Source of the DNA: Oegoconia quadripuncta
Taxonomy: Eukaryota; Arthropoda; Insecta; Lepidoptera; Autostichidae
NCBI GenBank assembly: GCA_949316235.1
Contig: OX438742.1
Coordinates: 31,068,853-31,132,852 of the forward strand
DNA length: 64,000 nucleotides
Direction: 5' to 3'
The notes below the pieces were generated by a model. The model did not search any database, was not told the origin of the DNA, and saw only the letters and a list, made by a program, of their open reading frames with translations. The position numbers and the translations under genes are program-made. Shown here piece after piece: positions 36,131 to 49,136 of the stretch. Position 1 is the first letter of the stretch, and the number at the start of each line of letters is the position of its first letter.

Positions 36131-36910
36131 ATGTTTATAAATTTTCATACTTTTCCTTGCCATACATTGTTTATTACTATGCACATGTTTTCAAATAGCT
36201 GCTTAATAAAACTCGCTCTTAACCTGTTTTTTAATTGCGGTTTGTCTTTGCATACATAAGTTTACAATTTGTTCATGTCAGAAACAAGTTGTAAACGTGG
36301 AATATTTTGTAAAAGAGACCTAACTACATTCATCTCGTAAAGAGAGAGTTAGACCATTTCCTAGAATGGCTTAAAGGTACTTTTATCCCCTTTCGAGTAA
36401 ATTCAAGCGGGACGATAAACTACTTCCACGTGGGCAGAAGCTCGTATTTTATAAAAGTTTTAAGTGGTTTTCTTCGTATTTTTCTATGAAAAATATGTAC
36501 ATTTTTTCGAAACTCTTTTATAATATTTTTTTTTTTAATTAAATGATGCTGCTTTAATATAAGGTTAACATTTTGAAATAAATAACCGAACTACCAAGTA
36601 TCATCTCATCAGATCAGATAAATGGACGAAGTTTCTAATACCTTCTTGAGCCTTGGACGTAGAATGTAACGCCATTTTCCACGAGCGTTAAAACTTTTCT
36701 TGTTTATCGTTCCAAACTCCATTTTAATGATATTTTTTCAGATGACAGGCTGCTAGATGTACCTAAATATTTTTTAAATAGATTCATTTATTAGGCTTAT
36801 CAAATTTTTTAAAAACTAATATTTAAGAGGAAATACCTTGATAACTTAAATAGCTGCTGTAAAGATGTTTGTTCTAATTAAAATTAGTTGTGTATCTAAA
36901 TTCAATCACA
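36131..36910. other. Non-coding DNA
   Basis: AT-rich spacer. The 95-codon plus-strand frame that overlaps the retrotransposon tail is its antisense shadow running into unrelated DNA. Confidence 0.4.
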
Positions 36911-37128
36911 ACTAATATTATAAATGCGAAAGTATGCGTATGTATGTTTGTTACCTCTTCACGCCTAAACGGCTGGACAGATGTGGTTGATAGGCAAATT
37001 TTTATCCCGGAAAAATCATTGGTTTCTGTAGGATAGGTATTATTAGTCGGAATGCTTTTGAGTCATACAGTAACAAATTTAGTGAAAGAATACATTCTAC
37101 GCTAACGAAGTCGCGGATAACAACTAAT
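36911..37128 (+). repeat. Dispersed repeat, copy of the 7725 family
   Basis: It starts ctaatattataaatgcgaaag, passes acgcctaaacggctggacag and ends near gaagtcgcggataacaac. Same strand as 7725-7908. It is non-coding. Confidence 0.65.
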
Positions 37129-38457
37129 TAAACATAAAGAAATGTTTTTCTGATACGAAAAATGAAATGGTGTGGTTTTGTTTGTATTCAAAGGCGCCTA
37201 TTATACTACTAACAAATTCCAAATGCCTATCAAGGCCAATACATAAATGTTTCCCAAATTATACATTCACAAAGTACCTAGTACAAACTATTATTTTATG
37301 CATTCTGAAAATTTTATTCAAACCAAACATTTGACATTGCCAAATAGGTTACCAATACAATAATAGGTTTATTATAAGTATCAATGACTGTCAATAATAA
37401 ATACATACTAATACTTATCCACCATCAGCTTCTTGCCGTGGTCCTAATTTATTTAGGGTCGGCGCAGTACGTCTAATACTTATTATTGTGTCATTCATTA
37501 TTGATTGTATTTCTATACTTTGACGTGTGCAGTGTGATGTCGACGATTGCCTGCTTGCAGTGTCAATATGTATAGCTAGAACTACAGAAGTGCTCACCGG
37601 TCTGTAAAATAGGTAACAGGACAGGCGGTACAATCCATGCTCGGGTTGTAGTTTGCTAGCATTAGTTTGTAGCTATGTAGTATGGTGTGTATGTGTTTGA
37701 CAGGTTTCTCTCTAATTGGGCTATAAAATAGGTTCTATATATAGCGAGGGATGGCAGGAAATCTTATTTCACCATTTTTATCATAATTGTTCTGCCAATT
37801 ACGCCTCTACCATCATGTCTGTCTGTGCTTGCTTATCAGGCTCGAGCAAATGCTAGTCCTAATAAAAAGCGTGCTATAGTTATTGTACCTTGCTAAAGTT
37901 GATGAATGTTGAGGGTTTAAAGTAGGATTTTTTTTTACATATACGTTACTGTTATATACAAACTGCTCATTTGCATAATTAATAGTAGCTTGGTCTAATC
38001 AAGCTATACAAACCGCTTCCCTAAAATGATCCTCTTTAGAATATCGTTTTAGGGAAATCAATGTGGTCAAACGCTTATCCAGTTAATCATAAGAAAAAGT
38101 TCAATTCATTTATGAGCCTAAATTAAATATAAGGTACAATTGCTACTGGTACAAATTAAATAGCAAGTACTGTACTTACATTTATAAAAAAAAATATAAC
38201 GCCACAACGATACGGTCACTTCCTAATTAAAACTTTTCTTTACGGATTCTCGTCTCGTCTGCACTACGTGAATGGAATTTATTATTTGGAAAGATTTTCC
38301 TGTTATCACACTTCCGCTGCGTTGGGTTTTCATTTTTCCTCAATTTATATCATTCGTACGTATCTCTGTAACCCGTTTGAGGGTTCCAAAGTTACAAGTA
38401 GTCGCACATCTTGTGATAGACTATTGATTTCTTGAATACTTTTCAACGCTGTAACTA
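37129..38457. other. Non-coding DNA, no gene recognised
   Basis: AT-rich DNA up to the TA target site of the next transposon. Short minus-strand frames (37415-37633) are unrecognised. Confidence 0.35.
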
Positions 38458-38459
38458 TA

Positions 38460-40579
38460 CAGGGCGTCCCAAAGTTATGGGACATGAAGGGGAAGTACCT
38501 TAAATATTGTAGATAGTGAATTTTGCTCAAAGAAGACTTTATGTTATTTTTAAAAGTTAGTAATTCTGCATTCATAGATTTTCTAAAAATTACTTGCTTC
38601 GGCTGGGAATCGAACCGACTTAAATGTGAAAAAAAAAACACCCTACTTTTATGATGCCAATCGAAAGAATAGCTAAAAAATAATAACTCTGCCTAAGTAA
38701 CATAGTATTTTAAAAGAAAGGAACAACATAAAATGATTGAGTCAAATTTCAAGAAAGTTATTTATTGCCGACGACGTTCGAAAAGTAGCGATATTATCAT
38801 TCCAAAGATAGCATTGATTATTCGTAAATAAGTACCCACTTCATAAAATAGGTACTAACATAGTTTTCCTTATTATAAGTGCACGTGTAGATGAAATGAT
38901 AAAACTTGTATTTCAATACGTCCTCTGTAAGCTAGACAGAAGGCAAATTAAAAACAAAAATAAATAATTTATAATTTGAAAATGGAACAGTTTATGACAG
39001 CGTTTGTTTGAATGCATACTTTTTAAGATATTTTAAAAAGAAGTGATATTTTTAAATGTTGTTCTTAAATTTGAAAATGGAACAGTATGTGCGAGCGTTT
39101 GTTTTTCGGATATTGATCTGTTTAGTCTCAATTCACTTACACAAGTGTTATTGTGTTAATTTATTGCGAACATGGCATATCAAGTAAGTTTTGATCTAAT
39201 GGAAGCATATTTTTTGAACGATAAAGATATCTCTAGAAGTTTGCGGTGGTATGGCGTAAAATATCCTGATAGACAAATACCGTCTCGTAAAGTTTTGAAA
39301 AGGCTTGTGAACAATTTGAAAACTCTGGGACGTTTCGATAAACGCCCAAGAGAACCACAGCAAGAAAACCATACGATCAACGACGAAGAACTTGGTATTT
39401 TAATTTACTTTTCGGCTTTTCCGAAAGCATCGGTGAGAGAAGGAGAACATGAAATTGGAGTTTCAAAAAGTAAAATACACCGTGTATTAAAAAAACACGG
39501 TTTTAAGAGTTATGTTGAAGGACGATTGGTTCAAAAATTACTTCCGGGCGATACAGAAAGGAGAAAAAATTTCTGTCTTGATATCCAGGCACGATTGCTC
39601 GAAGATCCAAATTTTTTGGATAATATTATTTGGACAGACGAATCTAACTTTAGCAATAACGGTATGTATAACCGCAACAATAATCGTATTTGGTCTAAAG
39701 AAAATCCCCTACGAGTGACTGAAACTAATAACCAAGTGCGTTTTTCACTCAACTGTTGGTGCGGACTTTTAAAAAACCGGGTTTTCTTAATCCATTTTTA
39801 CCAAGGAACCTTGAACACAGAAAAGTATTTAGGAATACTTCAAATTTTAAGGGATAAGATAAGAAACCATTCCGCGGCGGAGCAAGAAAACTTAATTTTC
39901 CAACAAGATGGAGCTCCGGCTCATAATAGTCGGAGAGCAGCAGATTTTCTAAATGAATGTTTTCCTACATGGATTGGTACAAATGGACCGATTAGATGGC
40001 CGGCCAGATCCCCGGACCTCACACCATTAGATTTCTTCTTTTGGGGATACGTGAAAGATATGCTATACAAAAAGCGATACGAGAACGTAGGCGAGTTGCA
40101 AACAGAATTGTGCCATATCACATCGAGTGTTCACCATAAAATGATTAGAAAATCAACAGGCAGCGGGCTCATTAAAAGATTGGCGATTTGCGTAAGACAA
40201 GAGGGATCACATTTTGAGCATTTAATTAATTAATTTACAAAAAAATACCTACTTAATTGACTACGGCAGTTTCATGTATGTTTTTTATTTGATTAAAATG
40301 ATTAATTTCACGTTGTTCCTTTCTTTTAAAATACTATGTTACTTAGGCAGAGTTATTATTTTTTAGCTATTCTTTCGATTGGCATCATAAAAGTAGGGTG
40401 TTTTTTTTTTCACATTTGAGTCGGTTCGATTCCCAGCCGAAGCAAATAATTTTTAGAAAATCTATGAATGCAGAATTACTAACTTTTAAAAATAACATAA
40501 AGTCTTCTTTGAGCAAAATTCACTATCTACGATATTTAAGGTACTTCCCCTTCATGTCCCATAACTTTGGGACGCCCTG
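38460..40579 (+). mobile_element. Tc1/mariner-superfamily transposon with 268-bp inverted repeats
   Basis: The element is 2,120 bp and bounded by TA at 38458-38459 and 40580-40581. The ends are cagggcgtcccaaag and its inverse. The inverted repeats span 38460-38727 and 40312-40579 with no net indel and only a few mismatches. Each TIR contains a sequence tcggttcgattcccagcc (right arm, about 40423-40440) that resembles a Pol III B box. The TIRs also create two near-identical chance frames (38345-38641 minus, 40398-40589 plus). One intact transposase gene lies between them. Confidence 0.92.
39172..40233 (+). CDS. Tc1/mariner-superfamily DDD transposase
   Basis: The product is 353 residues, uninterrupted. 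The N-terminal part has helix-turn-helix character, with the second motif near GVSKSKIHRVLKKHGFK (about residue 97-113), the usual layout of this superfamily. The catalytic Asp residues are WTDESNF, then FQQDGAPAH, then RSPDLTPLDFFFWG, with 40 residues between the second and third. That spacing is longer than mariner DD34D and near the DD41D (rosa/VS) group, so it belongs to a less common lineage. The ATG at 39172 is the first in frame and sits about 440 bp inside the left TIR. All catalytic residues are present, and with near-perfect ends the element looks recently active. Confidence 0.88.
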   Translation: MAYQVSFDLMEAYFLNDKDISRSLRWYGVKYPDRQIPSRKVLKRLVNNLKTLGRFDKRPREPQQENHTINDEELGILIYFSAFPKASVREGEHEIGVSKSKIHRVLKKHGFKSYVEGRLVQKLLPGDTERRKNFCLDIQARLLEDPNFLDNIIWTDESNFSNNGMYNRNNNRIWSKENPLRVTETNNQVRFSLNCWCGLLKNRVFLIHFYQGTLNTEKYLGILQILRDKIRNHSAAEQENLIFQQDGAPAHNSRRAADFLNECFPTWIGTNGPIRWPARSPDLTPLDFFFWGYVKDMLYKKRYENVGELQTELCHITSSVHHKMIRKSTGSGLIKRLAICVRQEGSHFEHLIN

Positions 40580-40581
40580 TA

Positions 40582-43500
40582 TACCATAATCAAATATTCA
40601 ACGCATACACGATTTTCCTATAGGTACTATTAGCATGTTTATAGGCGGGGCAGTGAGTGATCAATTTACATCTAGTGGACTGTGAAACAAATTGTGGAAA
40701 CATGCTTACCTACTCGGCACCCACTTATCTAACAGTGAAAGTGATACCTATTTATGTATTTAAAAACCAAAATACCCGACAGCATTGTATAACGCAGGCG
40801 CCATGTTGGATTTTTTACTATAAAATGTATCCTATGGCACTCTAGGGATCGAGACCGAATGACACCTTGCACTTCAAAATCGGTCAAGCTCTTTAGGCTA
40901 CAGGAGGTAACATAGAAATCTACTTACATACATACACACGAAAAACATTACCCCCCTTTCTGGGGCTGTCGGGTAATAATAAGTAAAAGCATTATTACGT
41001 TCTCTATTATGAAGAAGATTACTTAAACTGGGTTAAAACTAATGAGTCTATAATGTGAGCGTGTCTGTAAGTGGCAGTACCTGTCGTTTTTTACTTGGCT
41101 TATCTAAGTATGTTACCACCTACAGCCTAAACACTTCAGCCGATTTTTTTTTACTTTATTTCCAAAATGACCCCTATATTAATTTTTTGGGGACCTTGTT
41201 TTATATCAATTCCTAATATGGATGTAACATCTTTTGTGCCTCTTGACATCTATTTATGTATTTATAAGATACTTTTTTTATATTTCCTGCCACTTTTCTT
41301 ACTATTTATTAACCGACTTCCAAATGGAGGAGGTTACCAATTCGGCCGTTTGTGTTTTTTTGTATTATATATTGTTTTATGTCATAATGCAAGATTTAAA
41401 TATTTGTGAAAAAGAAAAATTGACCATCACTATTTATTCTTCATTCATCCGATTTGGACAAATGAGGTGCGTCAGATTTTAATTAGTCCCGACAGTGTCA
41501 TAGGGCAAATGACATTATGATAAATCCAATAAATTAATTTAAATTTGTATACATATATACTCTGCTATTTATTTATTTTTTAATTTATTGGTAACAATTG
41601 TAATTCCTCCGTTTTTCTTATGAGGCACACAACTGACAGCAACGTTTACTAATGACTCGGATAGGTGGGTTGTGAATTACATGACGGTTTTCTTTGTCTA
41701 TGGAGCGAGCTTTGTCTGTCTAATGAATGAATGACGATATTGACCATGTAAAGCTAGTGTCTTTCTCACGTTGACTGCCGGAAATTACAATAGGTTATGT
41801 ATGTATGTTATGTATATATTATTATTATTTTATTTACTCATTATTTACTCATAATACTGTTTCTATAACAAGTAGGTTTGTTTATATAATGGGGTGTATT
41901 GTTTTAAGGAGATCATTTTATTATTGAGAGAAAGACGTATGTATCCTCTCATCGCATCTTGCTGATTACTCCTATTAATTGTAATTGTTATTTGTATGTA
42001 CATTTGTTGACCAGTGTCCGTGCGTCATTTGGAGGCTCCACTGAAAACCAGCGTTGTAGTGAACGGCTATATACAACCCATGCTGAGTTGGAGACCTTTT
42101 TGACTCCACCTTGCGACACCGACAATTAGATGGCAAACAGAATGTTATTTTTTGTATGTGTCTCGACTGTGTAATATTTGTACCTGATTGTTTGTGTCAT
42201 GAGATGGGTTTAAATAAATTTTTCTTTCTTTCTTTCTTTCTTTCAATATGGCGGACGCCTGTAGCAATTTTATCACACTTACAACAAATAATTCCAGCTC
42301 CCATCGAAATGCTTTATCAAATAACAGGTCTCGATGAAACAAAAAAAAACAGGTATCAACTAGCGCTAAGATAAAATGTATAAATAAAATTTTTAAAAAA
42401 ACCTGAGTACGGTTATAAATACCCAGTTTATTTAAGTTTTTCATTGTAAAAATATCGACAAGTACGTTTACAATTTATCTTGTACTTATAAATAAATGCA
42501 CCTTTCTTGAATTAATGAATTGGTGATTATTCGAGAATTTCTTGAATTGGTTATTTATTATTCAAGAACTTACACAATAATCTTTCCATCTCTCAAAAAC
42601 TTATACAAAAATCAATCTCAAAAGGCCGACTCTCAAAAACTTATACAAAAAGCTTTTCAATCCTAAAATCTTAGAGAATGTTCTCCTCTTCGATTGAAAA
42701 AATTAACATTTTCAATTATATAATTCACGTATCTAAATACCTAGTGATTATTTTCTTTTTAAAACATTACCAATCTCGCTAGGAACAAAGTATAAAAGTA
42801 GCAAAATATTTATAGCACTGAATTTTACATTGCATTTCTGCTTTGCAACATTATATTTCTGCGAAAACACTGTTCTTTCCTCGCCAAGATTTAATATTCA
42901 ACTATTCATTTTGCCTCGTTTGAGTGAATTCAAGTAGAGCGCCACTTTTATTAGCTTGCCTCCGTTTCAGGAATCTTGAGCAAGCGCTAATCTTTTCCTA
43001 GAGAATTTTTTTATTACACGAATAAGAAATGCGCTTGCATACAGAGAAATTATTTCAAAAATACTACGAACCGGGTTATGTTTTTCAAGAGTTCGTTTCA
43101 AATTGAGGTTTGGTAGATTTATTTCACAAAGTAATACAAGTAGGTATGTTTCTGTTTACGGTTTGAAAAGGTTTTCCTGAAGTTACCGCTTCAAAGCAAT
43201 GAAACAATTTCCGTTTCGTTTGTTGTTTATTTGTACGACCTGAAGCTCTTATCGAAATACCGCGCTCCGTTTAAATGGCTGCCAATTAGGTTTTGATGTT
43301 ACACTCATCTTTCGCTTCTATTTCTGAGTAAAATTTCATTAGCTTATCTCTCCTGTATGTAAAAGTATGTACTTTTTACACAACAAGTTTTAGTATTTTG
43401 TCACAATGTAATTGGGATAAACATACATTCGGAAAATATCGAAAAATTTTGTCTTATCACTAGTAACTTTTTACATATCGAGTACAAATCGGACGATAAA

Positions 43501-44112
43501 ATGTGGAGTTAAACATGGCCAAACTAAAGGATAAATATAACACCTGATAAATTTTGTCAGATCCTATTTCCTGACTGTAATTAATCTGATGCATAAACCC
43601 ACTTAGTTAATCTATGTACCTACGTCGATTTAATATTATCAAATTCCATATTAGAGGAAACTAAAACAGATTACAAAGTAAATTGAAACTAGAGTAGGAT
43701 GTTAGGAGATCGATGCAAAACCGTAAAAGGGTGATAGTTAAAGTCATTTGGGACACTTTTTCAATTAAATTTATGTTAGTAAGAGGTCTTACGGAATTTT
43801 AGATATTCAGCTTTTTTTTCGATAGGTAAAACATAAAGCAAAGAGATATACAGACCGAGTACATACTCCAGTAAAGAAGAAAAAAATTCTGAGATTTTAC
43901 CCGCTATACTAACGTATTATTGATACTTTCAAATGAGTATTAAAATAAAATTGTCTCGAATAAAGTATGATTTTGCACTAAAGTAAAATGTCTTAAACGA
44001 CTTCCACAATCACACCATAAGGCTTTGCATCGACCTTTCTAACAACCTATATAGCGATGGTATACATTTTTGTTACTAACTACCTTTCCCCACACAACTT
44101 CGAAATAACTGA
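40582..44112. other. Non-coding DNA with repeat fragments
   Basis: Positions 41308-41365 carry the taaccgacttccaaatggagg..ttcggccgtttgtg repeat typical of Lepidoptera. Positions 42050-42245 look like a retroposon 3' end closing in (tttc)n at 42222-42244. Positions 42585-42655 hold two copies of tctcaaaaacttatacaaaaa. Nothing in 42700-44100 is recognised. Frames at 41167-41482 and 42111-42444 are chance or repeat-derived. Confidence 0.4.
42222..42244. repeat. (tttc)n microsatellite
   Basis: Five to six tandem ttctttc units at the end of a retroposon-like 3' region (aaataaatttttctttc). Confidence 0.9.
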
Positions 44113-44290
44113 TGATCGATTGGTGTAGTGGAATAGTGACCTTGTCTGCAAAACCAACGGCTGTAGGTTCGAATTGCGCGAGGGATAAATGTTTGTGAGA
44201 TGAATACGAACATTAATTTCCGATGCTTTGCTTAGCTTGGGACTAAACGATTCGTGTCGAAATATTGATAAACTTATTTACTTAAATAGA
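44113..44290 (+). mobile_element. tRNA-derived SINE
   Basis: The A-box-like tggtgtagtggaatagtgacc (44120-44140) and B-box region taggttcgaattgcg (44164-44178, one base off the consensus) are followed by gatgaatacgaacattaatt, the segment shared with the other three SINE copies. The tail is not well defined after about 44290. Confidence 0.75.
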
Positions 44291-45488
44291 AAATATTCAG
44301 AGCGTCTTAATCAGAAATAAATGAGCTGATCAACTAACCCTAACACATATTTGTAAGCTACACTTGTGGTGTTCCCTTTTAAGGCTAAGATAACCAGAGC
44401 TCACTCTAGAACATGCCACTTAAAACTGACCGTGAAAGAAGCGGTCCGCCCTCAAGTCAATGCCGACTATTTTCAATGGCCCTTGAAATTTATCGATGGC
44501 CATTACAAAGTGTAACTCGAGAGCGAACTGTATTCTTCGAAGCTCGAAGGGTATAATATGAGATCAAAGGTATTGTCGGAATAAAAAGTATTTCTACCAG
44601 AGTACGGAGTATCACTTTGACTTCTGCACGTTTTTAATTGTAGTGTTCCATTGCATAATGATTTTACCAGTGTTTCACCTTTAGGAATACAGCGGAAGGC
44701 CAGATTCAAGGATTCGAACTATTTAAAAAATCTATGGATTAGTGGATGACGTCATCGGTTTTAATAACAGAATCAAGAGATTTGCATACAACGTTGCAGC
44801 AACAACAAGCAACTGTTTTTGTCTTTGAGATGATAAATCTCTTAAGCAACATTTCATAATATTTTTCTAAGGAGTAAGTTAATTAGTTAATATTCCCGTT
44901 ATATTACGGGTATTTCAACGTCATAATATCTTCTAAAAGGCACGGGCTATTATCAAAGAACAGCAGTCTGATTTTGCAAAAATGCTGAAACATATCTTTC
45001 ATATTTCTAACTAAAATGTTTCATACCAGATTTCATGGTTTCAACTACGAAAATAGCGAAACTCCCCTACCTATTTACTCCGTCTTGTACCCCCCAAGGG
45101 GTTGATTCTCCAATTACCCTGAACCACGTTATTAATATCTATTCTATATACCAAATTATAAACAAGCTTTCTTTCATCATTTTTATAAGAATGTATTTTT
45201 CAAAATCTTTTACTTAATTACACTACAGCTGCTGACTACGAAGTAGCGCTACGAGACGTATCGCATAGAAGCGTTTTCCAATTTTAGAACTGCATAGTTA
45301 TAGCACGTTCTTGAGTAGTTAAACGATGCGTACAATATAATTTCAACACCCTCTCTATTCTTAACGGTTTTACCTGACGATGAGTCAGTGTATGAATCTT
45401 TCAGTCAGGACTTTACCTTTTACATACATAAACATAGTTCAGAAGTTTCAATGCTTTGAAAGAGGACATAATTTTACTACATACTACT
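44291..45488. other. Non-coding DNA, no gene recognised
   Basis: AT-rich DNA without repeat or coding structure that I can support. Short frames at 44503 and 45035 are unrecognised. Confidence 0.35.
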
Positions 45489-45712
45489 AATACTAGCTTT
45501 CAGCCCGCGACTTCGTCCGCGTGGAAGATTTCATTAAAATCGGTTCAGCAAAATTTTTTTAATTGCCTATATATTGATCCAGGTCCTAATCTGTCTACCA
45601 ACCAAATTTCATCCAATTCCGTCGAGCCGTTTAGGTGTGAAGAGGTAACAAATATACATACATACATATAACATACACACACACAAACTTTCGCATTTAT
45701 AATATTAGTTGG
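45489..45712 (-). repeat. Dispersed repeat, copy of the 7725 family (minus)
   Basis: It reads tagctttcagcccgcgacttc, then ccaaatttcatccaattccg and ends aactttcgcatttataatatt, the inverse of the copies at 7725-7908 and 36911-37128. A cata/caca simple tract lies at 45652-45685. It is non-coding. Confidence 0.7.
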
Positions 45713-47719
45713 GAATAGTTGGGATTGGGATGATTCAAAACCAGGGTTTATGATGCTGACTCTACATGTACCACGGGATACATGTGGAAGTTTCGTGTAC
45801 TCTCATAGTAAATTGAATTGTGTGAAACGGAAAATGCAAATGGCAAATAAATGCCAGATTTCGTTTTCTCGGTTTTACCCTTCGATGTTTTATCCTTACT
45901 TCTTACATACATACATAACGTCACGAGGTCACGATCGTTATCCCGAATGGGGTGGTTAGAGATATCCCAAACATTAGTGTTTGGATGTTCCAAACATTAG
46001 AGTTTAATGATAGAAACAACATCACGGTTCACCTTACGAAATATATAGATATGCACACGTGACAGGTGGTGAGCCCGTCGTCGCCTGTAACGACACCCAC
46101 GGAAAGAGAAGGGTTGGTTCTATCCTTTAAAAGTGTCGAAAATACTTCATGTTATTGTTATATCTCAGCGTTTAATATAATATAACCAGGGTTGCCTTGA
46201 CTCCTAAAAATTTTATGAATTTTGCACAGTTAAAAAAAAAGCACTTTTAGTATGCAATGTATTACATTTTAAAACTTGGTAGATGTGCTCATCGACCATT
46301 CATGCAATGCTTTACATGAATAAAAAAATTATTGAGTGATACCCATTACATTTTGCATCCTCTCATTTTATCTGTTTCAAAACTGCCGAATCGTTTCATG
46401 TTTTCGTGTCCCATCCGCCTTAAAAAAAGGGTCCTGGTATATTAAATTATCCCGTACTGGAAGCATTCGTATACTAACCCTTTTTCTCTTCAAGATTTTA
46501 TCTAACGTTAGCATGAAAATGTCCCCTGTTAATAAAATAACAGAAACTTTTTGAGTTTTATTCACAATGAGCAGCTTTCAGTGAAGCGTATTATAACATA
46601 ACACGGTAGATAGCAAATAACAAAGTGACATGAGAAGGGAGAGGACAAGCCACAAAGTGACCAAACATTAAATGGAAATGACAAACGAAGACCGACCGTG
46701 CAAAAAAGTTTGTGAGTAAACAGCATAGTGACTGACCATAAATAGTTTCTTGGACGGGTGTTTCTCTGCCAGTATGATTCGGATATGATTTAAAATTTGT
46801 TAAATTAGTAATCATAATTTGAAAACAATTAAATTCACTCGCACAATCACACATAAGTATTGAAAATTTACCAAATACCTACCTATATGATACCTTCTCG
46901 TGTCTAGCTTTTTATGGTTTATTACTTGCAGTTGTTTTTGAGTTGATTTTAGATATAGTTTTTTTCTTTTTGTTTACTTTTAGTGAATGTTTAAATTTAT
47001 TCATAGAGTAATAATAATTAATTCCTTGGTGGCAGCAACTACTCTACTTGGGGGGGACTGAAAATCAGCAAATCTGCTGAGTCCCTACCTTTTCATCACA
47101 GTTTGACCTGATTGATAATCAATTAATTACTTGTTAAATTAACTTTGTGGTGAATAAATGCCTTTTATTTATTTTTATTATTTTATACATAAAAGGACAG
47201 ACGGCAAAGGACCATGCACGGCCATCCACCATAAAAAAAACGCTGAATGATAACGTGACCGACCATACATAAAAGTGGAAGGGCAAGCAACAAAGACGTT
47301 AAACGTAATTACCTTTATTTCGTTTTCTTCGATTAAAATCATACCAAGGATATTATTTAAAAACTTCATTTCAATCGATATGTCCCTATTGCCTTACACC
47401 TGCTATATGACCAACGCATACATTAAGATCCTCCTGCATCCGCTATAAGGCTAAAAATTTTCCTTTATATTATCGGTTTATCTTTTATAAGTAATGTCTT
47501 TAATTGGGAACGTACAATAACTTTAAACAGATAGTCAACTAAAATTTTATAGTAAATTTTTAGCATAACTCAATAAAAAGACATGTTTAAACACACTGTA
47601 AGTGTAGGTATGGTGTGTAAGGGTAAGGGTATTTTTTATTAATAACTTTTATTTAGCTACATCTGTCTCGGTGACGGTCTGTCTGTCTTCTTCTTTCTTC
47701 TAATCTTCTATTTTTAAAT
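45713..47719. other. Non-coding DNA
   Basis: No gene is recognised. Two stretches (46600-46760 and 47190-47310) share words such as aaaggac/aggacaa, gaccgacc and agtggaagggcaagc and may be related degraded repeats. A small inverted motif (ccaaacattagtgtttgg) lies at about 45967-45984. Frames on both strands at 46336-46854 are shadows of AT-rich DNA. Confidence 0.3.
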
Positions 47720-48060
47720 CTTTAGTTAATTTCACCCACTTCCCAGTGATCAATTAATCTGCAATTTTGCATACGTATGTGAGTCGGATGATAAAGCAAT
47801 GTTATGGTGATATTGACCTGGTGTGATGATCGTAAATTAAACCTCCTCAACCGTGAACGTGAGCCGTGAACAACAAAAAATTTACAAAACGGAACGGGTT
47901 CCTCCGCCTGGCCAGCTACCATCATCTTACCTAAGTCTGCCGCCAAGCAACAATGTTGATAGCATTGTTGTGTTCCGGCTGTTAAAGATAAGATAGGGCA
48001 GTCCCCCAAATAATTTTCACCTAACATCAGGTGTGATAGAGATCAAGTGCTAACCCGTTT
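47720..48060 (-). repeat. Probable dispersed repeat, minus strand
   Basis: Read on the minus strand it contains gcacttgatctctatcacacc, then aggtgaaaattatttgggggac, cttaggtaagatgatggtagc and gaggaacccgttccgtttt. I associate this combination with a widespread lepidopteran repeat. The 101-codon minus-strand frame across it is probably repeat-derived and not a gene. Confidence 0.45.
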
Positions 48061-49136
48061 TACATAAAAATAAGACGACATCTAGGGTATAGTTCCTGAA
48101 TGTGGGCAGAGGAACTTAGTAACGGCAATGTAGTAAAACTTTCGAATTATTATGTTAAACGTTTATGTGACTACTACAATAATATGTGATGGTCAGGGTC
48201 ACATGGTAGAGCAAAAGCTTGTATTTAAAAAGTATTTTTGTTGTTGAGCATAATACAATGTTGCGGTTGAGCTAACTAGATATCACAAGAATGAATTCTT
48301 ATGATAGATATCGCCCATCGACTTGTCTGTCGCTAAGCAACATAATCAATAACATTGTGGATTGATCCTACCTACGGAAACTCGACATCATTTTTATCGA
48401 AGACGTTTAGTCGATTGCTCAAATGCTTCGTGGTACATGTTTAGTCGACTGCTTATTTGCTTATTTTATCGAAATACGTTTAATTGGTTATAACAATCCG
48501 TATAGAATTGCAGTCGTTCCTACATATTACTCATCATAAAAAAAATTATACAAATTAAGACTTATTATACAAGATATAACGAACCATCGCCTAAACCTTC
48601 AAAGTGCGATATAAGTAAAGCATAGTTATTTCATTATCGCACCACAGTCGTCATTCATCTCACACACGCAATTCAACTACAAAGAACAATTTTCTGTGTC
48701 AGGTAAGTACCTACGTAAGTTTTCTTTCTTCAGAGCTCTTTCTTTTTTGTAAACCTTTCCTGTACTTATATGCTCAGAATTTTATACAGCCTTTCAGGTG
48801 CGCTCTCTTGGTTCGAATAAGTTTTCAAATCAAACTTATTTCTGTGTAATATGCGTACCTACACTGATGTAAAAATAAGACTATCCCAAGGTAATAATAG
48901 TGATTTATAACGTACATAATTTTTTCGAGAATTATCTGAGTGACACTTTTAATGATACGATACACTTTTTGAAGCGTTTTTTTGAGAGTGTTAAAAAACA
49001 TTATACAAAGTATTGGATCATAAACATAATTCAATAGAAGTAGTAGGGATTCGTTCTTTCTGGTGCAGTGATCTGGTGCAGTCCAATCACGGTTTTTGGG
49101 GGTGTGCAAAAAAGCTCTCCACATACTCGCGGGATT
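48061..49136. other. Left flank of the Polinton; possible first exon
   Basis: The sequence is AT-rich. At 48690-48708, tttctgtgtcaggtaagta is a strong splice-donor context after a C/A-rich stretch, but no matching coding exon is identifiable. At 49058-49083 the 13-mer tctggtgcagt.. occurs twice in tandem. The Polinton's outer border probably lies between about 49050 and 49140, where composition changes, but I cannot fix it because the matching right end is outside the window. Confidence 0.3.

Noticed and set aside
38345..38641. 98-codon minus-strand frame with a near-identical partner at 40398-40589.
   Set aside because: Both are created by the two arms of the same transposon TIR, so the match reflects the inverted repeat and not a protein.
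47722..48027. 101-codon minus-strand frame that looks protein-like.
   Set aside because: The underlying DNA matches a dispersed lepidopteran repeat pattern; no coding evidence.
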